NCBI RefSeq assembly: GCF_029846275.1
Contig: NZ_JARVWS010000004.1
Coordinates: 496,001-560,000, forward strand
Source: Nocardioides sp. CER19
GTDB lineage: Bacteria > Actinomycetota > Actinomycetes > Propionibacteriales > Nocardioidaceae
Direction of reading: 5' to 3'
DNA length: 64,000 nt
Position numbers and translations under genes: made by a program. Within the stretch, counting starts at the first letter, position 1. Each line of letters begins with the position of its first letter. This document shows positions 8,686-17,131 of this stretch, one piece after another. The notes beneath the pieces are model-generated. The model did not search any database, was not told the origin of the DNA, and was given only the letters and a program-made list of their open reading frames with translations.

Positions 8686-9450
8686 ATGGCAGTGGGCCGT
8701 GCGTTCGCCGAACGCTTCAGGGGATCAACACTCGACGGGGCGAAATGGTTCCCGCACTACCTGCCCGCGTGGTCGTCGCGGGCCGCCACCGCGGCGTCGT
8801 TCCGCGTCGGCGAGGGGCTGACGCTCGAGGTGCCGCCCGACCACCCGCTGTGGTGTCCCGACCTCCACCGGCCGCCGCTGCGGGTGTCGGGGATCCAGTC
8901 CGGCAGCTGGTCGGGACCGGCCGGGTCGACGTACGGGCAGCAGCGGTTCCGCGACGGCCTCGTCGTCCGGGAGGAGCAGGAGCGCTTCGAGGGCTGGCTG
9001 CCGGCCACCGGGCGGGTGGCCGCGCGAGCAGCGATGGACCTCTCGCCGCGGTCGATGGCGGCACTGTGGCTGAGCGGGTTCGAGGACGACGCGGAGCAGC
9101 TGCGCTGTGGGGAGCTGTGCGTCTTCGAGGTGTTCGGGCGCTCGGTCGAGGGCGCGACCGCTGAGGTCGGGGTCGGCATCAAGCCGTTCCGCGATCCCGC
9201 ACTCACCGACGACTTCGCCGCTGCCCGCCTCCCCCTCGACGTGCGGGAGCCGCACGACTACGCCGTCGAGTGGGACACGGAGGAGGCGGTCTTCACCGTC
9301 GACGGCGAGGTCGTCCGTCGCTGCGCCGGCCCGCCGACGTACCCACTGCAGCTGATGCTCGCGGTCTTCGACTTCCCGGAGTGGTCGGTCGGTGGCGACG
9401 ACGATCTGGTGCCACGGCTGCTCGTCGAGGAGGTCAGCGGCTGGTCGTGA
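8686..9450 (+). CDS. GH16-like concanavalin-fold protein with altered catalytic motif
   Basis: 254 residues, no signal peptide. The central and C-terminal regions resemble family 16 glycoside hydrolases: a beta-rich lectin-like fold, a segment RCGELCVFEVFG at the active-site position, and HDYAVEWDTEEAVFTVDGE matching the usual W-x-x-x-x-I-x-F/W-Y-V-D-G strand. In GH16 the active motif is E-x-D-x-x-E; here it reads E143-L-C145-V-F-E148, so both glutamates remain while the middle Asp is Cys. Enzymatic activity is therefore doubtful. The gene sits on the plus strand between minus-strand nusA and ylxR and converges on the hydrolase gene with a 6-bp gap. Confidence 0.6.
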   Translation: MAVGRAFAERFRGSTLDGAKWFPHYLPAWSSRAATAASFRVGEGLTLEVPPDHPLWCPDLHRPPLRVSGIQSGSWSGPAGSTYGQQRFRDGLVVREEQERFEGWLPATGRVAARAAMDLSPRSMAALWLSGFEDDAEQLRCGELCVFEVFGRSVEGATAEVGVGIKPFRDPALTDDFAAARLPLDVREPHDYAVEWDTEEAVFTVDGEVVRRCAGPPTYPLQLMLAVFDFPEWSVGGDDDLVPRLLVEEVSGWS

Positions 9451-9456
9451 CCTGTC

Positions 9457-10239
9457 TCAGGATCCGCGGAGGGCGTCGAGCAGGACCGGCCACAGCTCGC
9501 GTCCCAGGGCCGCGTCGGCCGCCGGCGTGCCGCCGTGGGCGAGGTCGCGGCGTGGCGGCGTGGCGGTCTCCCCCGGCAGCAGCACCCGGTGACCCGCCTC
9601 GGCGTGCGTGACGACGGTGGTGCCGCGCCCCGTCGCCTCGCGACGTCGTCGGACCTGCTCGGCGAAGAGCACCGACGGCCACAGGGCGTCGTCCCCGCCC
9701 GCCGCGAGCACCACCTCACCGGTGATGCGCTCGACCGGGATCCGCGCGGCGGGTACCCGGTCGGCGTAGGTCTCGAGGCTCTGGCAGTACATGTCCACGT
9801 AGGACGGCGGGCCCTCGCCACCTTCCGGCTCCCAGCCGTCGTCGTAGGGAACGAACGGGAGCGGCTCGCCACCGCGCGTCCAGGACGACCGCTGCGGCCT
9901 CGCGTCACCGAGGGCCGCCCACACCACGTCGCTCGGCGCGAGCCCGACCACGACGTCGATCTCGGCGTGGAGCGCGCCGAGGAGCAGGGCCGCCTCGGCG
10001 CCCCGTGACGTGCCGAGGACGGCCAGCCGGTCGCAACGCTCGTGGAGCCGGGCCAGCGGCTCCTCGAACGACTCGAGCGGCACCAGGTCGACGGTGTCGC
10101 CGAACCAGCGGTACGACGCCGCGGTGATGCCCGCCGCAGCGAGGACGCGGCAGCGGTCCTCCTCCACGCGGCCGCTGGAGCCGGCGAGGACGAGCACGCC
10201 GACGGCGTCACCCCCGTCGGCGATGAACAGCTCGGCCAT
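9457..10239 (-). CDS. Alpha/beta hydrolase of the acyl-CoA thioesterase/BAAT C-terminal type
   Basis: 260 residues. A serine-hydrolase nucleophile elbow reads GTSRG, with Ser78 as nucleophile; an Asp in AAGGDDALWPS (183/184) and His217 in HAEAGHRVLLPG complete the expected triad. The arrangement, including the VVGLAPSDVVW strand and the QSLETYADRVPAARIPVERI segment, matches the C-terminal domain of bile acid-CoA:amino acid N-acyltransferase/acyl-CoA thioester hydrolases. The substrate is unknown. It starts 6 bp after the nusA stop and is probably the last gene of the rimP-nusA transcript. Confidence 0.72.
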   Translation of the reverse strand: MAELFIADGGDAVGVLVLAGSSGRVEEDRCRVLAAAGITAASYRWFGDTVDLVPLESFEEPLARLHERCDRLAVLGTSRGAEAALLLGALHAEIDVVVGLAPSDVVWAALGDARPQRSSWTRGGEPLPFVPYDDGWEPEGGEGPPSYVDMYCQSLETYADRVPAARIPVERITGEVVLAAGGDDALWPSVLFAEQVRRRREATGRGTTVVTHAEAGHRVLLPGETATPPRRDLAHGGTPAADAALGRELWPVLLDALRGS

Positions 10240-10245
10240 CCGCGC

Positions 10246-11226
10246 TCAGCTCTCCGCCGGGGCCTCCTCGTCGGAGCGGATGTCGATGCGCCAGCCGGTG
10301 AGGCGCGCGGCCAGGCGGGCGTTCTGCCCCTCCTTGCCGATCGCCAGCGACAGCTGGTAGTCGGGGACGACGACGCGGGCCGACTTCGCGTCGGCGTCGA
10401 GGATCTCGACGGAGTTGACCCTCGACGGGGAGAGCGCGTTGGCGACGAGCGTCGCCGGGTCGTCGGACCAGTCGACGATGTCGATCTTCTCGCCGTGCAG
10501 CTCGGCCATCACGTTGCGGACTCGCTGGCCCATCGGGCCGATGCAGGCGCCCTTGGCGTTGACGCCCGAGGTGTTGGACTTCACCGCGATCTTGGTGCGG
10601 TGACCGGCCTCGCGGGCGATCGCGGCGATCTCGACGGTGCCGTCGTGGATCTCGGGGACCTCGAGCGCGAACAGCTTGCGCACCAGGTTCGGGTGGCTGC
10701 GCGACAGGGTGATCTGCGGGCCGCGCATGCCCTTGCGCACGCTCGTGACCAGGCACTTGATGCGGGTGCCGTGGTCGTAGCGCTCGCCCGGGACGCGCTC
10801 GCTGACCGGCAGCAGCGCCTCGATCTTGCCCAGGTCGACCATGACGTCGTCGGGGTTGCGACCCTGCTGGATCACCCCGGAGATGATGTCGCCCTCACGG
10901 CCCGAGAACTCGCCGAACTTGATGTCGTCCTCGGCGTCGCGCAGCCGCTGCAGCATGATCTGCTTCGCGGTCGTCGCGGCGATGCGGCCGAAGCCGGCGG
11001 GCGTGTCGTCGTACTCGGTGATGACGTTGCCGTCCGCATCGACCTCGGCGGCGAGGACGCTCACGTGGCCCGACTTGCGGTCGAGGACGACCCTCGCGTT
11101 CTGATGGGCGCCGGGGGTCTTGTGGTACGCCGTCAGGAGGGCCTGCTCGATCGCCTCCACGAGCACGTCGAAGGAGATCTCCTTCTCCCGCTCCAGCATC
11201 CGCAGGATGCTCAGGTCGATGTCCAT
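10246..11226 (-). CDS. nusA: Transcription termination/antitermination factor NusA
   Basis: 326 residues, the short actinobacterial form without the acidic C-terminal repeats of E. coli NusA. The N-terminal RNA polymerase-binding domain (MDIDLSILRMLEREKEISFD) is followed by an S1 domain (about 108-175, EGDIISGVIQQG), then two KH domains with GACIGPMGQRVRNVM and LAIGKEGQNARLAARLTGW. It controls pausing, termination and rRNA antitermination. Its ATG overlaps the rimP stop by one base. Confidence 0.97.
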   Translation of the reverse strand: MDIDLSILRMLEREKEISFDVLVEAIEQALLTAYHKTPGAHQNARVVLDRKSGHVSVLAAEVDADGNVITEYDDTPAGFGRIAATTAKQIMLQRLRDAEDDIKFGEFSGREGDIISGVIQQGRNPDDVMVDLGKIEALLPVSERVPGERYDHGTRIKCLVTSVRKGMRGPQITLSRSHPNLVRKLFALEVPEIHDGTVEIAAIAREAGHRTKIAVKSNTSGVNAKGACIGPMGQRVRNVMAELHGEKIDIVDWSDDPATLVANALSPSRVNSVEILDADAKSARVVVPDYQLSLAIGKEGQNARLAARLTGWRIDIRSDEEAPAES

Positions 11227-11741
11227 CAGGCGTCTCCTTCTTCCGTGTCGCCAGGGTCGCCGGCGGCGCTGCCGGGGCGGTTGAACTCGATCTGCACCAA
11301 GGCTCGCTTGACGTCGACGTAGGCGACCCGCCGCTGCTTGCCGGAGACGTCCAGCGTGGCGCCGTCCTCGTCGCTGGCGATGACGCGTCCGGTGAACACG
11401 CCACCCTCCTGCGGGGTGACCTTGACCAGGCGCGACTCGTTGCGGCGCCAGTGGCGCGGCAGGGTGAGCGGCCGGTCGACACCGCGCGAGGTGACCTCGA
11501 GGGTGTAGGGGTGCTCGCCCATCACGTCGGAGTCGTCGAGCACCCGGTTGACCTCACGGGTCGCGTCGGCGACGTCGTCCAGCGTGACACCGCCGTCCTT
11601 GTCGACGGCCACGCGGAGGATGCGACGCTTCCCGGCGGGCGTGATCTCGACGGCCTCGACGTCCAGACCCAGGGAAGCGAGCGGCTGCGTCAGCTCGCTC
11701 TCCAGCCTGTCCCTGACGGTGTCATTCACCGGGCCGGTCAT
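11226..11741 (-). CDS. rimP: Ribosome maturation factor RimP
   Basis: 171 residues from the ATG at 11741, which has GGGAGG five bases upstream; a GTG two codons earlier (11747) is less well placed. The fold is the two-domain RimP/YhbC type: DVEAVEITPAGKRRILRVAVDKDGG in the N-terminal domain and YTLEVTSRGVDRPL followed by an SH3-like C-terminal domain (about 95-160). RimP is needed for 30S maturation. It heads the rimP-nusA transcript and is divergent from the lipoprotein gene. Confidence 0.95.
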   Translation of the reverse strand: MTGPVNDTVRDRLESELTQPLASLGLDVEAVEITPAGKRRILRVAVDKDGGVTLDDVADATREVNRVLDDSDVMGEHPYTLEVTSRGVDRPLTLPRHWRRNESRLVKVTPQEGGVFTGRVIASDEDGATLDVSGKQRRVAYVDVKRALVQIEFNRPGSAAGDPGDTEEGDA

Positions 11742-11836
11742 GGCCACCTCCCTGTCCTGTTGTGTGGTGCAGTTGTGCCCGACAGCCTATCGGCTCGGTG
11801 GGGTGACCAGCACCGTGGTCCCGACACGCCGCTCGA

Positions 11837-11842
11837 TAGGGT
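11837..11842 (+). promoter_or_regulatory. Predicted -10 element (TAGGGT), leaderless
   Basis: TAGGGT precedes the GTG at 11849 by exactly 6 nt, in the divergent gap with rimP. Confidence 0.45.
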
Positions 11843-11848
11843 CCGGGT

Positions 11849-12301
11849 GTGCGACCGCTCTCCCGTCCCCTCACGCGACGGACCGTCCACGGGGTGCTCG
11901 CCGGGGCCATCGCAGTGCCGCTGACCGGGTGTGACCTGCTGCCCGAGTCCAAGCCCGCGCCGTCGCCCGCACCCACGGCCGACGAGCTCCTGGTGGACCG
12001 GGTGGCGTCGGCGATACGCACCGCCCGCGCCGCCGCCGCTTCCGTCCCCGCAGGGCGGTCGCTGGTCGTCGTGCACGACGCTCACCTGGCCGCCCTCGGG
12101 GTGGCGACGCCGTCGGGCTCCCCCACCGCCACCGGGTCCCCTGCCGTGGCCGACCTGCGCTCGGCCGAGGCGACCCTGGAGGCCACGCTGACCGACGCCG
12201 GGAACCGGGCCGACGACGGCGGCCTCGCTCGTCTGCTGGCCTCCATGGCCGCCTCGATCGCCCAGCACCTCGCCACGCTGCCGAGCGGGGCGGGCCGATG
12301 A
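11849..12301 (+). CDS. Small lipoprotein paired with a DUF4439 ferritin-like gene
   Basis: 150 residues. A basic N-terminus and hydrophobic stretch end in the lipobox LTGC, so Cys28 is expected to be lipid-modified and the protein anchored outside the membrane. The mature part is helical and Ala-rich (LVDRVASAIRTARAAAASVP, then DLRSAEATLEATLTDAGNR), which could form a four-helix arrangement with the next gene product. The stop overlaps the next start (ATGA), so the two are translationally coupled. No specific function is recognised. Confidence 0.7.
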   Translation: MRPLSRPLTRRTVHGVLAGAIAVPLTGCDLLPESKPAPSPAPTADELLVDRVASAIRTARAAAASVPAGRSLVVVHDAHLAALGVATPSGSPTATGSPAVADLRSAEATLEATLTDAGNRADDGGLARLLASMAASIAQHLATLPSGAGR

Positions 12302-12738
12302 GCGCGTCCGTGCAGCCGCTGCAGACAGCGCTGGCGGCCGAGCACGCGGCGGTCTACGTCTACGGCCTGCTCGGCGGCCGCACGTCCCGCGCAGACGCTC
12401 CCCAGCTGTACGACGCCGTGCGCAGCGCCTACGAGAGCCACCGCTCCCGCCGCGACCGGCTGCAATCGCTCATCGCCGACGCCGGCGCGGACCCGGTCGG
12501 TCCGGCCGCTGCCTACGAGGCTCCAGCGGGGATCGACTCGACTCGCGGCATCCGTCGGGCGGCGCTGGAGCTGCAGCGCTCGTGCGTCGAGACCTACGCC
12601 TGGGTGGTCTCGAAGACCGACGGCGAGGCGCGCTCCTGGGCGATCAACGCCCTGAAAGACGGAGCGGTCCGCGAGCTCACGTTCCGAGGAACTCCCGAGA
12701 CGTTCCCCGGAATCCGTGAGCTCACGGACCACTCATAA
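12298..12738 (+). CDS. DUF4439 ferritin-like domain protein
   Basis: 146 residues. The sequence begins LQTALAAEHAAVYVYGLLGGR and continues with SAYESHRSRRDRLQSLI and CVETYAWVVSKTDGEARSW, the helical pattern of the ferritin-like DUF4439 family. E and H residues at helix positions (AEHAAVY, ESHRSRRD) are compatible with a metal site, but not all ferritin ligands are clear. It is coupled to the upstream lipoprotein by an ATGA overlap. Confidence 0.75.
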   Translation: MSASVQPLQTALAAEHAAVYVYGLLGGRTSRADAPQLYDAVRSAYESHRSRRDRLQSLIADAGADPVGPAAAYEAPAGIDSTRGIRRAALELQRSCVETYAWVVSKTDGEARSWAINALKDGAVRELTFRGTPETFPGIRELTDHS

Positions 12739-12893
12739 GGGCCTGGACACGAGGCCGGTGAGGGACCCGTCGGCTTGTGGGGACTGACGGTTGGGACGCC
12801 CTCGTGCACAATCATGCAACCGAGCCTGGGGCAGGGCCACAGCAGCGCGGCCTCAACTCTCTGCATTGCAAGAACGTGCAGAAATGGGGGTCG

Positions 12894-13601
12894 TCAGGCC
12901 CACTTCTCCACGAGGTCGAGAACGTCCGTCAGCGACCGCGCGACACCGTCCGGCGCACCCTCGGCGTGGCCCCGCTGCTCGTCCGGGATGACGCTGTGCG
13001 GCACGTGGATCGCGCGCATGCCCGCTGACTGCGCACCCCAGATGTCGTCGTAGAGCCGGTCGCCCACGTAGACGCAACGCGCGGGGTCGTCGACCCCGAC
13101 GGCCTCCATCGCGGCCCGGAACGCGTTCGGTGACGGCTTGGTCCAGCCGATCTCCGACGTGTAGACGTCACCGTCGATCAGGTCCGCGACGCCGTCGCGC
13201 TCGAAGAAGCCGACGTGCCACGCGCGCGGCCAGATCGTGTTGGAGAGCACGCCGACCTTGAGGCCCGCCTCCCGCAGACCTTTCAGCAGCGGCGCGACGT
13301 CGGGGTCGGTCTCGGTGTGAGGGAGCCAGAACTCGTAGTAGGCCGTGAGCAGGTCGGGATCGTGCTCGAGACCCGCGACGTCGAAGAGGTCGGCGATGGT
13401 GGCGCTGCGCTGCTCGTCGCGCGACCAGCCCCACACCACCTGCCCGGCCTCGTGGAGCCGCGGCGCGTTCACGGCGTGGTCGTCGTCGCAGGCGCCGCGC
13501 ACCGCGTGGGCGAGCGCGAGCGACTCGGCGTGGAAGTCGATGTCGTGCCAGCGGGTGAGCGTGCCGCCCCAGTCGAAGATGACGGCGTCGATGCCGGTCA
13601 T
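12894..13601 (-). CDS. HAD superfamily hydrolase with non-standard motif I
   Basis: 235 residues. Motif I reads IFDWGGTLT, with Asp10 as nucleophile but Gly12 where HAD phosphatases carry the second, acid/base Asp. Motif II (GVLSNTIW), motif III Lys (GWTKPSPNAF) and motif IV (YVGDRLYDDIWGAQSAGM) are intact, with an alpha-helical cap between motifs I and II. It may be a HAD hydrolase of altered chemistry. The start overlaps the CoA-transferase stop by 4 bp, so the two are translated together. Confidence 0.82.
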   Translation of the reverse strand: MTGIDAVIFDWGGTLTRWHDIDFHAESLALAHAVRGACDDDHAVNAPRLHEAGQVVWGWSRDEQRSATIADLFDVAGLEHDPDLLTAYYEFWLPHTETDPDVAPLLKGLREAGLKVGVLSNTIWPRAWHVGFFERDGVADLIDGDVYTSEIGWTKPSPNAFRAAMEAVGVDDPARCVYVGDRLYDDIWGAQSAGMRAIHVPHSVIPDEQRGHAEGAPDGVARSLTDVLDLVEKWA

Positions 13602-15106
13602 GCCATCGTCCCCGTCTCGAGGTAGCGCTGGTGCCAGCCCAGCGCCTCGTCCAGCAGGTGAGGGGTGTGGCGGGCGTGCGGCCGCGCAGCACGGGCGCGG
13701 GCGACGTAGTCGCGCAGGGGCTCACGGAAGTCCGGATGGGCGCAGTGCTCGATGACCCGTTCAGCGCGGGCGCTCGGCGAGAGGCCGCGTAGGTCCGCGA
13801 GGCCCTGCTCGGTGACGAGCACCTCGACGTCGTGCTCGGTGTGGTCGACGTGGCTGACGAACGGCACGATCGACGAGATCGCGCCGCCCTTCGCGGTCGA
13901 CGGCGACACGAAGAAGTTGAGGTAGGCATTGCGGGCGAAGTCGCCGCTGCCGCCGATGCCGTTCATGATCGCGCTGCCCATGACGTGGGTGCTGTTGACG
14001 TTGCCGTAGACGTCGGCCTCGATCATGCCGTTGATCGCGATCACGCCGAGCCTGCGGACGACCTCCGGGTGGTTGGAGATCTCCTGGCTGCGCAGCAGGA
14101 TCCGGCCCTTGTAGGAGTCGATGTCGTCCATGAAGCGGCGTACGCCGTCCGGCGACAGACCGAAGCTGGTCGCCGAGACGCCCGTCAGCTTGCCGGCGTC
14201 GAGCAGGTCGAGCAGCCCGTCCTGGATCACCTCGGTGTAGGCGGTCATGCCCTCGAACTCGGCGTCGAGGAGTCCGGCCATCACCGCGTTGGCGACGTTG
14301 CCGACGCCCGACTGCAGGGGCAGCAGCGAGTCGGGGATCCGGCCGAGCCGGACCTCGTGGCGGAGGAAGTCGACGAGCAGGTCGGCCATGGCGCGGCTGG
14401 CGTCGTCGACCGGCTTCAGGGGCGTGTTGCGGTCGGGCGCGTGGGTCTCGACGACGGCGACGACCTTGGCCGGGTCGACCCGCAGGTAGGGGTCGCCGAT
14501 CCGCTGCATCGTCGACGTCAGCTGGAGGGGCGCCCGGTGCGGCGGCAGCCGGGTGCCGTTGTAGATGTCGTGGAAGCCCTCGAACTCCGCCGGCTGCCAC
14601 GAGTTGACCTCGAGGATGACCTTGTCGGCGCGGTCGAGCCAGGTCTTGTTGTTGCCGATGCTGCTGCTCGGCACGAGCAGCCCGTTCGGGAGGATCCTGG
14701 TCACCTCGACGACGGCGACGTCGAGCGGACCGTAGAAGCCGAACCACATGTGCTGGGCCGCGTGGCTCAGGTGCGTGTCGACGTACTCGACCTCGCCGTC
14801 GTTGATGAGCTGGCGCAGCGTCGGGTCGGAATTGTAGGGCAGGCGCTTCGAGAGGCCGTGGGCCGACGCGAGGACGCCGTCCACCTCCGGGGCGGTCGAC
14901 GCCCCCGACCAGAGCTGGACGCGGAAGTCCTCGCCCCGCTCGTGAGCGGCGGTCATCCGCCTGGCGAGCGCATCCGGGAGAGCCTTGGGATAGCCGGCCC
15001 CGGTGAACCCGCTGATGCCGACCGCGTCGCCGGGCCGGATGTGCGTCGCGGCCTCGTCGGCCGAGACGACCCGGCCCGCGAGCCGCGGGCAGACGATGCG
15101 GCTCAT
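13598..15106 (-). CDS. Acetyl-CoA hydrolase / succinyl-CoA:acetate CoA-transferase family
   Basis: 502 residues, similar in length to AarC and Cat1. The N-terminal domain carries GDAVGISGFTGAGYPKALP. The C-terminal domain carries the catalytic region FEGMTAYTEVIQDGLLDLL, with Glu292 as the residue expected to form the glutamyl-CoA thioester. QSGVGNVANAV and GSAIMNGIGGSGDFARNAY are further family signatures. It transfers CoA between acetate and succinate (or another small acid), or hydrolyses acetyl-CoA; which one cannot be decided from sequence. Confidence 0.87.
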   Translation of the reverse strand: MSRIVCPRLAGRVVSADEAATHIRPGDAVGISGFTGAGYPKALPDALARRMTAAHERGEDFRVQLWSGASTAPEVDGVLASAHGLSKRLPYNSDPTLRQLINDGEVEYVDTHLSHAAQHMWFGFYGPLDVAVVEVTRILPNGLLVPSSSIGNNKTWLDRADKVILEVNSWQPAEFEGFHDIYNGTRLPPHRAPLQLTSTMQRIGDPYLRVDPAKVVAVVETHAPDRNTPLKPVDDASRAMADLLVDFLRHEVRLGRIPDSLLPLQSGVGNVANAVMAGLLDAEFEGMTAYTEVIQDGLLDLLDAGKLTGVSATSFGLSPDGVRRFMDDIDSYKGRILLRSQEISNHPEVVRRLGVIAINGMIEADVYGNVNSTHVMGSAIMNGIGGSGDFARNAYLNFFVSPSTAKGGAISSIVPFVSHVDHTEHDVEVLVTEQGLADLRGLSPSARAERVIEHCAHPDFREPLRDYVARARAARPHARHTPHLLDEALGWHQRYLETGTMA

Positions 15107-15125
15107 CGGACCTCGGCCCGCGGGG

Positions 15126-16892
15126 TCACTGCCGGACCAGCGCGACCAGGTGGTCGCGGACGCGGTCGGCGGGCACGTTCTCGCGCTCGCCGGTGCGTCG
15201 GTCCTTGACCTCGATCACGCCGTCAGCGAGCCCGCGCCCGACCGTCACGATGGTCGGCACGCCGATCAGCTCGGCGTCCTTGAACTTCACGCCGGGGCTG
15301 ACCTTCTCGCGGTCGTCGAAGAGCACGTCGATGCCGTCGCCGGAGAGCTCGTGGGCGAGCCGCTCCGCGGCCGCGAGGACGGCCTCGTCCTTGCCGGCGG
15401 CGACCAGGTGGACGTCGTACGGCGCCACGTGGCGGGGCCAGCACAGACCGATGTCGTCGAGGGTGTCCTCGGCGATCGCGGCCACCGCGCGGGTGACGCC
15501 GATGCCGTAGGAGCCCATGGTGACGGTGACGAGCTTGCCGTTCTCGTCCAGGACCTGGAGGCCGAGCGCGTCGGCGTACTTCCGGCCGAGCTGGAAGACG
15601 TGGCCCATCTCGATGCCGCGTGCGGACTCGAGGACGCCCTCGTCGCAGTTGGGGCAGGGGTCGCCGTCGCGCACCTCGGCGGCCTCGATCGTCCCGTCAG
15701 CCGTGAAGTCCCGGCCGGCGACGAGGTCGATGACGTGGCGGCCGGGCTCGTCGGCGCCGGTCACCCAGCGGGTGCCGTCGGCCACACGCGGGTCGACGAC
15801 GTAGCGGATCCCGGACGCGCCCTCCTCCCCCAGCGCGCCGGGGCCGATGTAGCCCTTGACCAGCGCGGAGTGCTTGGCGAGCTCGGCCTCGTCCATCGGC
15901 TCGACCTCGATGGGCTCGAGCTGGCCCTCCAGGCGCTTCTGGTCGACCTCACGGTCGCCGGGCAGGCCGATGGCGAGCGGCTCGCGGGTGCCGTCCGGGT
16001 GCTTGAGGACAACCATGACGTTCTTCAGCGTGTCGCCGGCGTTCCAGGGCCGGTCCTGACGAGGGAAGACCGCGTTGAGGTGGTCGACGAGCGTCTGGAT
16101 GGTCGGGGTGTCGGGCGTGTCCTCGGCGTGCGCGGCCGGCACGTCGGCGTACGACCGGGGCGCGGGCGGCCGGACCTGCACGGCCTCGACGTTGGCGGCG
16201 TAGTCGCACTTGGTGCAGCGGACATAGGTGTCCTCGCCGACCTCGGCCTTCGCGAGGAACTCCTCCGACGCCGAGCCGCCCATCGCGCCCGACGTCGCCT
16301 TCACGACGACGTAGTCGAAGCCGAAGCGGTCGAAGATGCGGACGTAGGCGTCGCGGTGGCGGTGGTAGCTCTCGTCGAGGCCGGCGTCGGACACGTCGAA
16401 GGAGTAGGAGTCCTTCATCGTGAACTCGCGGCCGCGGAGCAGGCCGGCGCGCGGCCGCGCCTCGTCGCGGTACTTCGTCTGGATCTGGTAGAGGCTGAGC
16501 GGCAGGTCCTTGTAGGAGCTGTAGAGGTCCTTCACGAGGAGTGTGAACATCTCCTCGTGCGTGGGCCCGAGCAGGTAGTCGCCGTCCTTGCGGTCCTTGA
16601 GGCGGAAGATCCCGTCGCCGTACTCGGTCCACCGGCCGGTCGCGTCGTAGGGCTCCTTGGGCAGGAGCGCGGGGAAGGTGACCTCCTGCGCGCCGATGCC
16701 GTCCATCTCCTCGCGGATGATCCCCTCGATCTTGCGCAGCACGCGCAGTCCGAGGGGCAGCCAGGTGTAGATGCCCGGCGCGGCACGACGGATGTAGCCG
16801 GCACGGACGAGCAGCCGGTGGCTCGGCACCTCGGCGTCCGCGGGGTCCTCTCGCAGGGTCCGCACGAACAGGGTCGACATCCGCATCAGCAT
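15126..16892 (-). CDS. proS: Prolyl-tRNA synthetase, bacterial type
   Basis: 588 residues from the ATG at 16892 (MLMRMSTLFVRTLREDPADA). The frame is open 34 codons further upstream, but a TAACCT hexamer 7 nt before this ATG marks a leaderless start and those extra codons look non-coding. Class II motifs are visible (RAAPGIYTWLPLGLRVLRKI; RDEARPRAGLLRGREF; GSYGIGVTRAVAAIAED). A long insertion (about 225-410, with a CTKCDYAA motif and PNCDEG) corresponds to the editing domain of bacterial-type enzymes that removes mischarged alanine. The anticodon-binding domain is C-terminal. Confidence 0.96.
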   Translation of the reverse strand: MLMRMSTLFVRTLREDPADAEVPSHRLLVRAGYIRRAAPGIYTWLPLGLRVLRKIEGIIREEMDGIGAQEVTFPALLPKEPYDATGRWTEYGDGIFRLKDRKDGDYLLGPTHEEMFTLLVKDLYSSYKDLPLSLYQIQTKYRDEARPRAGLLRGREFTMKDSYSFDVSDAGLDESYHRHRDAYVRIFDRFGFDYVVVKATSGAMGGSASEEFLAKAEVGEDTYVRCTKCDYAANVEAVQVRPPAPRSYADVPAAHAEDTPDTPTIQTLVDHLNAVFPRQDRPWNAGDTLKNVMVVLKHPDGTREPLAIGLPGDREVDQKRLEGQLEPIEVEPMDEAELAKHSALVKGYIGPGALGEEGASGIRYVVDPRVADGTRWVTGADEPGRHVIDLVAGRDFTADGTIEAAEVRDGDPCPNCDEGVLESARGIEMGHVFQLGRKYADALGLQVLDENGKLVTVTMGSYGIGVTRAVAAIAEDTLDDIGLCWPRHVAPYDVHLVAAGKDEAVLAAAERLAHELSGDGIDVLFDDREKVSPGVKFKDAELIGVPTIVTVGRGLADGVIEVKDRRTGERENVPADRVRDHLVALVRQ

Positions 16893-16899
16893 GTGCAGA

Positions 16900-16905
16900 A
16901 GGTTA
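16900..16905 (-). promoter_or_regulatory. Predicted -10 element (TAACCT) for proS
   Basis: Seven nt before the ATG at 16892; helps to choose the start codon. Confidence 0.5.
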
Positions 16906-17047
16906 CGGCGCACGGGCCGTCCGCACGCACTCGGTATCGCGCGCTCATCTGCCCGTCGCGGCCTGGGTGCCGCGCGGGGGCGGTGACTAATCAACCGTCG
17001 ACACCGGTGATCGGTTCACCACTCACCGCCTGACGGCACCGACCCAC

Positions 17048-17115
17048 GTCACCGTCAGTCCGCCCTGCTTGATGACCGTTGCAGCAACCAGGAAGTCGGC
17101 CGAACTGACGGTGAC
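17048..17115. repeat. 12-bp inverted repeat with inner palindrome
   Basis: GTCACCGTCAGT at 17048-17059 is perfectly complementary to 17104-17115. The 44-bp interior holds a second palindrome, GTTGCAGCAAC. It lies in the otherwise empty 239-bp stretch between the DoxX-like gene end and proS, just after the DoxX-like stop, so it could be a branched terminator or an operator. Confidence 0.5.
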
Positions 17116-17131
17116 ATGGCCGGGGAGACGC

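Noticed and set aside
12739..12893. Possible tRNA or small RNA between the DUF4439 and HAD genes
   Set aside because: No cloverleaf, conserved T-loop or clear hairpin could be drawn.
12775..13053. Plus-strand ORF of 92 codons after the DUF4439 gene
   Set aside because: Most of it is antisense to the HAD gene, with no ribosome-binding site and atypical composition.
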